Positions 1 through 8,185 of a stretch of 64,000 nucleotides of DNA are shown piece after piece. How positions within the stretch are numbered: position 1 is the first letter of the stretch; the number at the start of each line of letters is the position of its first letter. Both the position numbers and the translations under genes were made by a program. This stretch comes from Actinomycetota bacterium (lineage in GTDB: Bacteria; Actinomycetota; UBA4738; HRBIN12). The notes beneath the pieces are model-generated. The model worked only from the letters and a program-made list of their open reading frames with translations. It did not search any database and had not been told where the DNA came from. The stretch spans positions 248,001-312,000 of the forward strand of contig JBBECT010000007.1 of NCBI GenBank assembly GCA_040881665.1, in the 5' to 3' direction.

Positions 1-948
1 CTGCAACGCGCGCTCGCGCGCGCGACCGAACCCTCCGACGGCGACAGTGTCGCCGACCGGCTGCAACTCGAGCTCGATCGCACGAAGGACGAGCTCGGTA
101 TCGCGCGTGCGGAGGCGGCCGATCTCGCCGAGCGACTGGAGGCGGCCGAACGACGGGAGAAACTCCAAGATGCCCTCCGCCACCTGCACGCGGGAGCGGA
201 TGACACCGCGAACGGCGACAGCCCTGCGCCCGCTGCGGCTGAGGTCGGCGCGGGCGCGAACGAGCCCATCGAGGACCGTCGAGCATCGGCGCCCTTCGTG
301 CAGCAGCTGTCGACGGATGCGCGCGCGTCGGTCGCGGCGATCCAGGGCACGCTGATCGCGATGCAACACCGGCGCCCCGAGCCCGAGGACACCACCCTCG
401 TCGAGAAGCTGCGGACGCACGCCGGCAAGCTCGACCACCTCGTACAGGACCTGCTCCACGCCGACGACCTCGCACGCGGCGACGTCGAGCTCGCCTACCG
501 ACGCACCGAGCTGGCCGAGCTGGTCGGCCGGGTCGTCGAGGATGCCCCGTTCGACCGGGACCAGCACCCGATCGAGGTTCGTACGCAGCCGGTGGAACTC
601 GGGGTCGACCCGCTCCGGGTCGAGGAGATCGTGTCCGCGCTCGTCGCGAACGCGGTGGCCCGCTCCCGACCCGGCGCCGAGATCCTCGTGCGCCTGGAAC
701 GATCCGACGGCGGAGCGCTCCTCAGCGTCGAGGACGACGAGCCCTCCTCGGATGCCAGCATGAGCCCGGTGGTCGCCCGCTTCGCCGACGTGCACGGCGG
801 GTGGGCCATCGTCGAGGGGCGCCAGGGTGGCGGCTCCGCGTTCCGCGTGTTCCTCCCCGACCATGCCGCGGACGCAGCTCCGGACGGCGGTGACGACGTC
901 ACGATCATGCTCCCCGAGACGTCACCGCACGGTCTCACCGCCCCCTGA
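1..948 (+). CDS. Histidine-kinase-like protein, 5'-truncated, degenerate
   Basis: The frame is open from the first base, so the N-terminus lies outside the window and 315 codons remain. An acidic, coiled-coil-like stretch (about residues 10-60) precedes a dimerisation-like helix and an HATPase_c-like domain. The dimerisation helix reads LSTDARASVAAIQ at about residues 103-115, where kinases have S-H-E-L-R-T-P-L; Thr105 stands at the phospho-acceptor His. The N box (EIVSALVANAVARS, about 208-221) is recognisable. The G1 motif is only DDEPS instead of DxGxG. The G2-like GGWAIVEG..GGGSAFRVFLP is well kept near residue 265. It is therefore probably a non-phosphorylating kinase relative used for sensing or scaffolding. 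No response regulator is visible here. Confidence 0.7.
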   Translation: MQRALARATEPSDGDSVADRLQLELDRTKDELGIARAEAADLAERLEAAERREKLQDALRHLHAGADDTANGDSPAPAAAEVGAGANEPIEDRRASAPFVQQLSTDARASVAAIQGTLIAMQHRRPEPEDTTLVEKLRTHAGKLDHLVQDLLHADDLARGDVELAYRRTELAELVGRVVEDAPFDRDQHPIEVRTQPVELGVDPLRVEEIVSALVANAVARSRPGAEILVRLERSDGGALLSVEDDEPSSDASMSPVVARFADVHGGWAIVEGRQGGGSAFRVFLPDHAADAAPDGGDDVTIMLPETSPHGLTAP

Positions 949-1013
949 TCGCGATCGCCCGGCCGGGGCAGTCGCACGGTGATCGGCCGACGGCCCGCCG
1001 GCCGGGTCGCGGA

Positions 1014-2198
1014 CTAGGGACGCCGGAGCAGGAGCGCGTCGCCCTGGCCGCCCCCGCCGCAGATCGCCGCGCCGCCGAGGCTCGCACCGCGCCTGCGGAG
1101 TTCGTGAGCGAGGGTCAGGACGAGCCGGGCGCCGCTCGCTCCGATCGGGTGCCCCATCGCGACCGCTCCCCCATTCGGGTTCACGATCTCGGAGTCGACC
1201 CCGAGCATCTTCGTCGAGTGCACCGCGACGGCGGCGAACGCCTCGTTGATCTCGATCACCTCGAGGTCGCTCGGATCGCGCCCGGCCCGCTTCAACGCCC
1301 GTTGCAGCGAGAGAGCGGGAACCGTGTGCAGGTACGGGAACCGTTCCGCCGCCATGCCGTACGCGACGATCTCGGCGAGCGGCTCGAGACCGAGCTCGGC
1401 TGCCTTCTCCGAGGACATCACGACGACCGCCGCGGCACCGTCGGATATCTGCGACGCGTTGCCCGCGGTCACCGTTCCTGATCCGCCGAAGGCGGAGCGG
1501 AGCCCTCCGAGCACCTCGGTCGTGGTCTCCGGGCGGATCCCCTCGTCGCGGGAGAGCCGGATCGGATCGCCGCGCCGCTGAACGACCTCGATCTCGAGTA
1601 CCTCGTCCTCCAGCACACGGCTCTCCCAGCCGGCATGCGCACGTTGATGGCTGCGCGCGGCCCACGCGTCCTGGTCCACGCGCGAGATCCCGAGCTCCAC
1701 GTTCACCCCATCGGTGTCCTCGCCCATCGACAGGCGGGAGAACGGCGACGTGAGCCCGTCGAGCTGCATCGTGTCGATCAGCTCGGCGTGCCCGAGGCGG
1801 TTCCCGTCGCGCGCCTTCGGCAGCGCGTAGGGAGCGTTCGTCATCGACTCCATCCCACCGGCGACGGCGATCTCGATGTCGCCGGCCCGGATCGCCTGAT
1901 CGGCCATCGCGATCGCCGTCATCCCCGACGGGCACACCTTGTTGATCGTGACGGCGGGCACCTCCTTCGGGACACCGGCCTCGATCGCGGCCTGCCGTGC
2001 GGTGATCTGCCCCTGCGCGGCCTGGAGCACGTGACCCATGAGCACGTAGTCGACCTGCACGGGTGCGACGCCGGATCGCGAGAGCGCCTCGGCGATCGCA
2101 CGGCCGCCGAGCTCCATCGCGGTGAACCCGGACAGGGCGCCGCGGAACCGCCCGATCGGGGTCCGCGCACCGGCGACGATCACGGAACGAGACGTCAT
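1014..2198 (-). CDS. Thiolase (acetyl-CoA C-acetyltransferase)
   Basis: 394 residues, normal thiolase length. It condenses two acetyl-CoA to acetoacetyl-CoA or cleaves 3-ketoacyl-CoA in the cytoplasm. All three catalytic elements are present: Cys89 in KVCPSGM, His350 in MGHPIGASG and Cys380 in CGGGGQGD. The INEAFA motif is also intact. The ATG follows a TAGACT box by 7 bases and has no Shine-Dalgarno sequence, which suggests a leaderless transcript. The gene is divergent from the PLP decarboxylase, with only 44 bases between the two starts. Together with the 3-hydroxyacyl-CoA dehydrogenase at 15969 and Ccr at 6808 it could supply the acetyl-CoA to ethylmalonyl-CoA route. A degradative ketothiolase role cannot be excluded from sequence. 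Confidence 0.93.
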   Translation of the reverse strand: MTSRSVIVAGARTPIGRFRGALSGFTAMELGGRAIAEALSRSGVAPVQVDYVLMGHVLQAAQGQITARQAAIEAGVPKEVPAVTINKVCPSGMTAIAMADQAIRAGDIEIAVAGGMESMTNAPYALPKARDGNRLGHAELIDTMQLDGLTSPFSRLSMGEDTDGVNVELGISRVDQDAWAARSHQRAHAGWESRVLEDEVLEIEVVQRRGDPIRLSRDEGIRPETTTEVLGGLRSAFGGSGTVTAGNASQISDGAAAVVVMSSEKAAELGLEPLAEIVAYGMAAERFPYLHTVPALSLQRALKRAGRDPSDLEVIEINEAFAAVAVHSTKMLGVDSEIVNPNGGAVAMGHPIGASGARLVLTLAHELRRRGASLGGAAICGGGGQGDALLLRRP

Positions 2199-2205
2199 AC
2201 CGCCC

Positions 2206-2211
2206 AGTCTA
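2206..2211 (-). promoter_or_regulatory. -10 box of thiolase gene (leaderless)
   Basis: TAGACT on the minus strand, 7 bases before the ATG at 2198; no room for a leader or ribosome-binding site. Confidence 0.55.
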
Positions 2212-2229
2212 CGGGCGCGCGGCCACTGC

Positions 2230-2235
2230 TACTCT
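2230..2235 (+). promoter_or_regulatory. -10 box of PLP decarboxylase gene (leaderless)
   Basis: TACTCT, 7 bases before the GTG at 2243. It lies back to back with the thiolase box, so the two divergent promoters must share upstream DNA. Confidence 0.5.
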
Positions 2236-2242
2236 CGCCCGC

Positions 2243-3805
2243 GTGGGCGACGAGGTTCGCGACGAACGGCCCGGCACCCCGGACGCTGCAGATCGATTCT
2301 CCTGGCATCCCGAGCCGGAACTTCTCGACTACCGCGACCCGGCCGCGGCGCGCGCTGCACTCGAGGCGATGGGCAGCGCGACGTGGGACACCGCGCTCGA
2401 CTTCCTCTACGAGCAGGCGATGCGACGGCCGGTCGGGCCGGACACCTATCCCGAGGCGCGACGTCGCTACTTCGGGCCCGAAGGACGGCCCGCACCCGCC
2501 CCCGAGGGACCGGTGCCGTTCGCCGCGCTGCTCGATGAGTTCCGCGATCGGATCGCCCCGGCGATGTTCAATGCGCAGCACCCTCGTGCGTTCAGCTACT
2601 TCACGCCCCCGCCGCTCCCCTCCTCGATCGCCGGGGAGGTGCTGAGCCAGTGGACCCACCAGGGGGTCGACGTGTGGCACGCGGGGCCCGTCGCCGCGTT
2701 CGTCGAGGAGGAGGTCACCACGTGGCTCCGCGAGCTCGTCGGGTTCGACGAGGACGGCTGGGGGGTGCTCACCTCGGGCGGCGTCATGGCGAACGTGATG
2801 GCGATGACCGTCGCCCGCGACGTGCACCTGCGGCGGCTCCGGGACCTCGATCGGCAGCCGCGCGCCGCCGACCTGGACGGCGTGCGCGTCTACGCATCCG
2901 ACCAAGCACACTTCTCGATCGCGCGGGCGCTGTCGACGCTCGGGTTCCCCGACGACACCCTGCGCGTGATCGGATCCGACGAGCGGTTCCGGCTGCACGG
3001 CGAGCCCGTTGCTCGGGCGATCGACGAGGACCGCGCCGCGGGGCTCGTTCCGCTCGCGATCGCCGCCGTCGGCGGCTCGACGAACACCGGCTCGATCGAC
3101 CTGACGGGAGAGCTCGCGGACCTCGCGCGGCGCGAGGGCCTCTGGCTGCACGTCGACGCGGCCTACGGCGGCGCGGCACGGCTGTCCGAGCGGGATGCCG
3201 GGCGCGTCCCCGACCTTGAGCGCGCCGACTCGGTGACGGTCGACCCGCACAAGTGGTTCTTCCAGGCCTACGACATCGGCGGACTGCTCGTTCGGCGTCG
3301 GGACGACCTGCTCGCCACGTTCCATCGCGCGCCGGAGTACTACCGCAGTTCCGACCCGGAGTCCGACCCCCTGCACTGGTACCAATACTCGTTCGAGGGA
3401 ACACGCCGCTTCCGCGGCCTGAAGCTATGGCTGTCCTGGAAACATCTCGGGACCGAGGGACTCGGCCGCCTGGTCGAGATCACCGACGATCTCGCGGCGG
3501 GATTCGCGCAGCGGTGCCGTGACCACCCCGACCTCGAGCCCGTTCCCTCCGACCCGGAGCTGTCGGTCGTGTGCTTCCGGCACGTCCCCGGAGGGATCGA
3601 CCGGGCCGACATCGAGCCGGATGCGCTCGACGCGCACCAGGACCGGCTGCAGCAGGCCCTCGCCGCCGGCGGTGACGCCTGGGTGTCCACGACCCGTCTG
3701 CGGGGGCGCACCTACCTGCGGGCCGGGTTCATGAACCCGATGACCACCGACGCAGACCTCGATCGCGCGATCGCGTTGGTCACCTCGCTCGGCGCGCAGG
3801 ACTGA
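2243..3805 (+). CDS. Group II PLP-dependent decarboxylase
   Basis: 520 residues, the usual size for aromatic-amino-acid, tyrosine, glutamate or diaminobutyrate decarboxylases of the group II (PF00282) family. The PLP lysine is Lys337 in DPHKWFF. The upstream LWLHVDAAYGGAARL segment carries the aspartate that contacts the pyridine nitrogen, and HxxGVDVWH near residue 145 matches the substrate-entry region. GTG start at 2243 is placed by the TACTCT box 7 bases upstream. The substrate cannot be fixed from sequence; the AYDIGG after the lysine and the LHWYQYSFEGTRRFR segment are typical of aromatic amino acid decarboxylase-like members. It stands alone, divergent from the thiolase. Confidence 0.88.
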   Translation: MGDEVRDERPGTPDAADRFSWHPEPELLDYRDPAAARAALEAMGSATWDTALDFLYEQAMRRPVGPDTYPEARRRYFGPEGRPAPAPEGPVPFAALLDEFRDRIAPAMFNAQHPRAFSYFTPPPLPSSIAGEVLSQWTHQGVDVWHAGPVAAFVEEEVTTWLRELVGFDEDGWGVLTSGGVMANVMAMTVARDVHLRRLRDLDRQPRAADLDGVRVYASDQAHFSIARALSTLGFPDDTLRVIGSDERFRLHGEPVARAIDEDRAAGLVPLAIAAVGGSTNTGSIDLTGELADLARREGLWLHVDAAYGGAARLSERDAGRVPDLERADSVTVDPHKWFFQAYDIGGLLVRRRDDLLATFHRAPEYYRSSDPESDPLHWYQYSFEGTRRFRGLKLWLSWKHLGTEGLGRLVEITDDLAAGFAQRCRDHPDLEPVPSDPELSVVCFRHVPGGIDRADIEPDALDAHQDRLQQALAAGGDAWVSTTRLRGRTYLRAGFMNPMTTDADLDRAIALVTSLGAQD

Positions 3806-3813
3806 GATCCTCC

Positions 3814-5652
3814 TCAGTTGCGGTTCGCCAGCGCCTTCTCGATCACCGTCAGGATGTCCCGCCCGAGGAGCTCGTCCTCGTCGAGCAGCGCGTCCCGCAG
3901 GGCCATGACGACGTCGCGGTTCTCCTCGAGGAGCGCGGTGACGACCTGCTTCTGCTGGGTGAGGATGTCCTCGACGCGCTGCTTACCGTCCGCGTCCCCG
4001 AGGACCTTCGCGACCAGGTTCGAACTCGACAGCGGCCCATTCTGCAGCGCTTCGTAGGAGATCAGCGACCCCGCCATCCCGAACGCCCCGACCATCTTCG
4101 CCGCGAGCTCGGTCGCGCTCGCGAGATCGGCCGCCGGGCCGGTTCCCGACTCGCCGAGGAACAGCTCCTCGGACACGAGTCCGCCGAGGGCGATCGCGAC
4201 GGCGCTCTCGATCTCCGAGCGCGATCGTGTGTACCGCTCCTCCTCGTCGCCGTGGGCGAGGAGGCCCAGCGACTGCCGCCGCTTGATGATCGACAGCACC
4301 TCGAGGCGCCGGCCCTTGCCCAGGAAGTAGGCGACCGTCGCATGCCCGGACTCGTGGGTGGCGACCGATGCGCGGTCGTCGTCGGTGTAGACGACGGGCT
4401 GCTTGACCCCCACCTCCTCGGTGAGCTTGGCCTCGTAGACATCCGCCACGTTCATCTGCCGGCGCCCCTGCCGTAGGGAGACGAGCAGCGCCTCGTCGAA
4501 CATGTGCTCGATCATCACCGGCGTGTAGCCGAGCGTGTCGTGGGCGAGCTTCTCGCGCGCTTCGTCGGCATCGAGCTGCTCGTGATGCGCTTTGCGTTCG
4601 AGGAACCAGTCCACCAACTCTCGCCGCTCGGTCTTCGTCGGAACGTCGAAGTACAGGCGGCGGTCGAACCGTCCCGGGCGCAGCAGCGCCGGGTCGAGCG
4701 AATCAGCCCGGTTCGTGGCGGCGATCAGCAGGATGTTGTTGTACGTCAGCTTGGACGATGCGAACCGCCGTTCGGGCGGGAGGAACCCGTTCACCCACTC
4801 GATCGTTCGGGTCCGGATCCGGTCGCGCAGCGGCGGCTGGTCGAACGACTGCATCTGGATCAGCAGCTCGTTCACCATGCCGGAGTCCCCGCCGCCCGGC
4901 ATGCCGGCGTGGGCGATCGCGCGTTGGAGGAAAGACCCGTCCCCCACCGAGGACGCGATGCCGGCGCGGGCCCCACCGATCGCGTCGATCTCCTCGATGA
5001 AGCCGATCGCGCCACCTTCCTTGAGCGCGACCTTGCGGAGCGCCTTGAAGTAGCTGCGGATCTTGCGGGCCGTGGCGCCGAACCACATCGACTGGAAGGC
5101 GGGCGCCGCGATGAACAGGAACGGCACACCCGCCTGCTTGGCCATCGCCTTGGCGAGGTAGGTCTTGCCGGTTCCCGGGGGCCCCTCGAAGAGGATCCCG
5201 CGCCGCGGGTTCCCCCCGAGCTCCTCGCGGAAGGTCGCGTAGCCCATGAACACATCCAGGGAGCGGCGGACCTCGTCCACCTGCGTGTCGAGGCCCCGGA
5301 CGTCGTCGATGCCCACTTCGATCTGCTCGGGTCGTACGAACAGGTGTGGCGAGCGCCCGTTCAACAGGGGCAGCATCGCCGTCAGCGCGATCGCCGCGAA
5401 CAACAGGCCCATCGGGATGAAGATCCAGGCGTCGGGTCCGAGGCTCGGGAACCCGAACCCACGTTCCTCCGGGGGATAGGTGGCGTAGCGCCACCACAGA
5501 TACCCGTCGATCAGCAGGAAGATCGCGACCAGCCGGATGATCCTCTTTCGGCGGGAGCGGTCGCGGACCTTGAAGACATCGGCGCGGCCCGCCCGCATGA
5601 GCACGTCCTGCTCGAGGGCGGGGGCGGCCGCGGCTTCGTTCTTCTCCTTCAT
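3814..5652 (-). CDS. FtsH-like membrane AAA+ zinc protease
   Basis: 612 residues from the ATG at 5652, chosen because AGGAGGGAGG lies just upstream; further upstream the frame is arginine- and proline-rich and unlikely to be coding. Two membrane segments (about 38-54 and 75-97) anchor it. Walker A is GPPGTGKT (157-164), Walker B is FIEEIDAIG (218-226, Glu where FtsH has Asp), the second region of homology is LLRPGRFDRR (323-332), and the zinc site is HESGH (433-437), with Asp509 as likely third ligand. Roughly 40 extra residues lie between Walker B and the RPGRFDR element compared with canonical FtsH. It is probably a paralogue of the housekeeping protease, degrading or extracting membrane proteins. 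Confidence 0.87.
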   Translation of the reverse strand: MKEKNEAAAAPALEQDVLMRAGRADVFKVRDRSRRKRIIRLVAIFLLIDGYLWWRYATYPPEERGFGFPSLGPDAWIFIPMGLLFAAIALTAMLPLLNGRSPHLFVRPEQIEVGIDDVRGLDTQVDEVRRSLDVFMGYATFREELGGNPRRGILFEGPPGTGKTYLAKAMAKQAGVPFLFIAAPAFQSMWFGATARKIRSYFKALRKVALKEGGAIGFIEEIDAIGGARAGIASSVGDGSFLQRAIAHAGMPGGGDSGMVNELLIQMQSFDQPPLRDRIRTRTIEWVNGFLPPERRFASSKLTYNNILLIAATNRADSLDPALLRPGRFDRRLYFDVPTKTERRELVDWFLERKAHHEQLDADEAREKLAHDTLGYTPVMIEHMFDEALLVSLRQGRRQMNVADVYEAKLTEEVGVKQPVVYTDDDRASVATHESGHATVAYFLGKGRRLEVLSIIKRRQSLGLLAHGDEEERYTRSRSEIESAVAIALGGLVSEELFLGESGTGPAADLASATELAAKMVGAFGMAGSLISYEALQNGPLSSSNLVAKVLGDADGKQRVEDILTQQKQVVTALLEENRDVVMALRDALLDEDELLGRDILTVIEKALANRN

Positions 5653-6021
5653 CGGCGCCTCCCTCCTCGGCCGCGCACGCGACCCGGCGAGCCGCCGATC
5701 GACCCTTCGGGCGTGCCTAGTCCGCTCAGGGGCATCGTACGGAGGGCGGGGGATTCGCGCATCGGACCTTCGACGGGGTGAGCCTGCGCCCTTCGCCGAC
5801 CCGGCAGGCACGCGCACCGGTCGAGGCGGTGGTTCCGGGCCGGCCTCGAGCTCGCTCGGGCCCCTTCCCCGCCAACGATTTCAGCGGATCTCCGACGTGT
5901 CGCCCCGGCGGTCGGTACCGTACCCGCACGCTCCCGGCTGCCGCGGGCGGGTTCTCGCCGGCCGCCGGGACACCTGCTCCGTACAGACATGCACCGGTGC
6001 TTCTGCGTAAGGAGCGTGCTC
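5653..6021. other. Divergent intergenic region, no gene recognised
   Basis: 369 bases between the FtsH-like gene and the HTH gene. Possible -10 boxes are TACGAT on the minus strand (5734-5739, giving a leader of about 75 bases for the protease) and TACCGT on the plus strand (5916-5921, for the HTH gene). Open frames here have unconvincing composition. Confidence 0.4.
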
Positions 6022-6405
6022 GTGGCCCGCAAGAAACAGCCGCCCGTCTCCGCGGAGGATCGCAAGATCCTCGGCGGGCTGTTGCGCGAGCTTCGTCGGG
6101 GGGCCGGGTACCGGTCGGTGGAGAAGGCGGCGGCGACGAAGGGCTCACCCGCGGCCCGCCAGACGATCTACGCGTACGAGCGCGGCGGGTTGGTTCCCAG
6201 CCTGAAACAGTTCCTCGAGCTCGTGGAGTTCTATGTCCTCGGTTCGCCGACGACCGACGCGAAGCCAGAGGCGGACCTGCGGGCACAGGGCGTCGCGGCC
6301 GTCGTACGGGCGCTCGCGCTCCCCGCCTACCATGTCACCGAAGCACAGGACCTGATCTCACGGATGCAGCCTACGGTCTCGAAGCGCCGTTCGGCGAAGG
6401 GCTGA
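6022..6405 (+). CDS. Small HTH (XRE-like) DNA-binding protein
   Basis: 127 residues from the GTG at 6022, chosen because AAGGAG ends 7 bases before it. An in-frame GTG two codons earlier and an ATG at 5989 are alternatives. The N-terminus is basic (ARKKQPP). A helix-turn-helix-like stretch of about residues 15-70 contains KILGGLLRELRRGAGYRSVEKAA and a turn ending in TIYAYERGGLVPSLKQFLELVEFY, which is the S-x-x-x-I-x-x-x-E-R-G pattern of XRE regulators. The C-terminus is unassigned. It lies 2 bases upstream of methylmalonyl-CoA epimerase and is probably co-transcribed with it, so it may regulate this metabolism; that is inference. Confidence 0.75.
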   Translation: MARKKQPPVSAEDRKILGGLLRELRRGAGYRSVEKAAATKGSPAARQTIYAYERGGLVPSLKQFLELVEFYVLGSPTTDAKPEADLRAQGVAAVVRALALPAYHVTEAQDLISRMQPTVSKRRSAKG

Positions 6406-6407
6406 GG

Positions 6408-6845
6408 GTGCTCACGGATCTCGACCACGTCGGCATCGCCGTCGCGGACCTCGCCGCGGCCGTCGAGCTGTATCGCACCTCGTTCGCGATCGAACCGGTC
6501 CACCGCGAGGTCGTCGCGGACCAGGGGGTCGAAGAGGTGCTGTTCGCCATCGGCTCCTCCTACATCCAGCTGCTGGGAGCACTGGGACCGCAGACCCCGG
6601 TCGGGCGCTTCGTCGCGGCGAAGGGCCCCGGCTTGCACCACGTCGCCTACCGCGTGCACGACGTCGTCGCCGCGCTCGATCATCTGCGTGCGTCGGGCGC
6701 CCGGCTGGTCGACGAGACACCTCGGCCCGGCTCCCGCGGAACGACGATCGCGTTCGTGCATCCCAACAGCTTCGGAGGTGTGCTCGTGGAGCTCGTGCAG
6801 GAAGCCGCTACGGCAGATCCATCAGGCCCTCGCGCGGAGCGTTGA
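6408..6845 (+). CDS. mce: Methylmalonyl-CoA (ethylmalonyl-CoA) epimerase
   Basis: 145 residues from the GTG at 6408. A single VOC (glyoxalase-like) fold begins with LDHVGIAVADLAAAVELY. The expected metal ligands are His in DHVGIAV, His in GLHHVAYRV and Glu in GVLVELVQ. It interconverts the (R) and (S) forms of methylmalonyl-CoA, and the same enzyme acts on ethylmalonyl-CoA in organisms with Ccr. It follows the HTH gene by 2 bases. Its last 38 bases overlap, tail to tail, with the ccr gene on the other strand. Epimerase and Ccr being neighbours fits both the ethylmalonyl-CoA route and propionyl-CoA use through the mutase subunits found elsewhere in the window. Confidence 0.9.
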   Translation: MLTDLDHVGIAVADLAAAVELYRTSFAIEPVHREVVADQGVEEVLFAIGSSYIQLLGALGPQTPVGRFVAAKGPGLHHVAYRVHDVVAALDHLRASGARLVDETPRPGSRGTTIAFVHPNSFGGVLVELVQEAATADPSGPRAER

Positions 6846-8049
6846 TCAGCACCGACACGTTTCCCTCGGGGAGCTTGCCGTCCGCCATCAGCTGGTGCGC
6901 GTACCCGCTCTGTTCGTAGGGGTAGGTGGCCCCGAGCGCCGTGCGGATCTTTCCCTCCCGGACGAGATCGTTGAACGCCGCGGCCTGCTCGTCGTTGAAC
7001 AGGTGCGATCCCTGGTAGCGCTTCTGCATGAACCACAGGTAGCGCACATCCACCATCGTGTCGTAGCCGGAGGTCCCCGCGCAGATCACGACCATGCCGC
7101 CGCGATCGGCCACGAAGATCGAGGTCGGGATCGTGTCCTGACCGGGGTGGTCGAACACGATCCTCGGACTGCGCTTCTCGCCGAGCACGTCCCAGATCGC
7201 CTTGCCGAACGCCTTCGCGCCGGCGAACCAATCCTTCCACTCGGGACTGTCCCATGCGGGCGGCACGCCCCAGTGGGAGAAGTCCTTGCGGTTGACGTAG
7301 CCGGCCGCGCCGAGTTGCTTCGCGAACTCGCCCTTATCGTCGGAGGACACGACGGCGACCGCCTTGCCTCCGGCGTTGCGCACGAGCTGGACCCCCATCG
7401 AGCCGAGACCACCGGAGCCACCCCATACGAGCACGACATCGTCGGGTTGCACCGTGTGCGGAGGCCAGCCGAACAGCATCCGGTACGCCGTGGCACCGGT
7501 CAGCGTCGGCGCGGCAGCCTCCTCCCAGGTGAGAGCGTCGGCCTTCGGCAAGCACTGGTGCGCCTGCACCTTGGCGAACTGGGAGAACGAGCCCCAGCAG
7601 CTGTCGTAGCCCCAGACCCGGAAGCTCGCCGCGAGTCCCGGATCGTTGCCGGCAACCACCCAGGGGTCGTCGTGGTTCCACTGCCCCGCGTGGACGATCA
7701 CACGATCGCCCACCCGGACGTTCGTCACGTCGGATCCCACGGCGTACACGACACCGCTCGCGTCGGATCCGACGATGTGGAAGTCGGTCGGCTCGCCCCA
7801 CTTGGCTTGCGACTTCGTGACGTCGACCGGCACCCCGCGCGCGGCCCAGACGTTGTTGAAGTTCACACCCGCTGCCATGACCATCACGAGCGCGTCGTGC
7901 GGCCCGAGCTCGGGGATGTCGATGACCTCATCCTGGATCGCCTTCTCGGGCTCGGCGTACCGATCGGGGCGCACCAGCTGGGCGTGCATCTGCTTCGGTA
8001 CATCGCCGATCGGAGGCAGCTCACCGACGTCGTACAGGTCCTTCCCCAT
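6808..8049 (-). CDS. ccr: Crotonyl-CoA carboxylase/reductase
   Basis: 413 residues from the ATG at 8049 (GGTGAG upstream), the usual size for Ccr in the medium-chain dehydrogenase/reductase family. The diagnostic N-terminal region has VMAAGVNFNNVWAARG and the GSDASGVV segment. The nucleotide-binding motif is VWGGSGGLGSMGVQL, and the family signature FDHPGQDTIPTSIFV is intact. It reductively carboxylates crotonyl-CoA to ethylmalonyl-CoA with NADPH and CO2. Neighbouring epimerase, thiolase and 3-hydroxyacyl-CoA dehydrogenase suggest acetyl-CoA assimilation or an extender-unit supply. The later genes of the full ethylmalonyl-CoA pathway (mesaconyl-CoA hydratase, malyl-CoA lyase) are not in this window. 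A TATCGT at 8135-8140 is a possible -10 box with a leader of about 80 bases. Confidence 0.93.
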   Translation of the reverse strand: MGKDLYDVGELPPIGDVPKQMHAQLVRPDRYAEPEKAIQDEVIDIPELGPHDALVMVMAAGVNFNNVWAARGVPVDVTKSQAKWGEPTDFHIVGSDASGVVYAVGSDVTNVRVGDRVIVHAGQWNHDDPWVVAGNDPGLAASFRVWGYDSCWGSFSQFAKVQAHQCLPKADALTWEEAAAPTLTGATAYRMLFGWPPHTVQPDDVVLVWGGSGGLGSMGVQLVRNAGGKAVAVVSSDDKGEFAKQLGAAGYVNRKDFSHWGVPPAWDSPEWKDWFAGAKAFGKAIWDVLGEKRSPRIVFDHPGQDTIPTSIFVADRGGMVVICAGTSGYDTMVDVRYLWFMQKRYQGSHLFNDEQAAAFNDLVREGKIRTALGATYPYEQSGYAHQLMADGKLPEGNVSVLINAPREGLMDLP

Positions 8050-8185
8050 CGCTCTCACCCCATCGAGTGATTCGGCTCGGCCCGGCGAACGCCGTGGCCG
8101 GACTCTCGTGTGGCCGCGGTACGCGGCGGCCACGACGATACCCGCGGCTCCGGGGAACCGACACACCTCCGGGGTCTGGACCTGA

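Noticed and set aside
3814-5817. Longer FtsH-like start at 5817
   Set aside because: The extra 55 residues are mostly Arg and Pro and precede a strong ribosome-binding site for the ATG at 5652.
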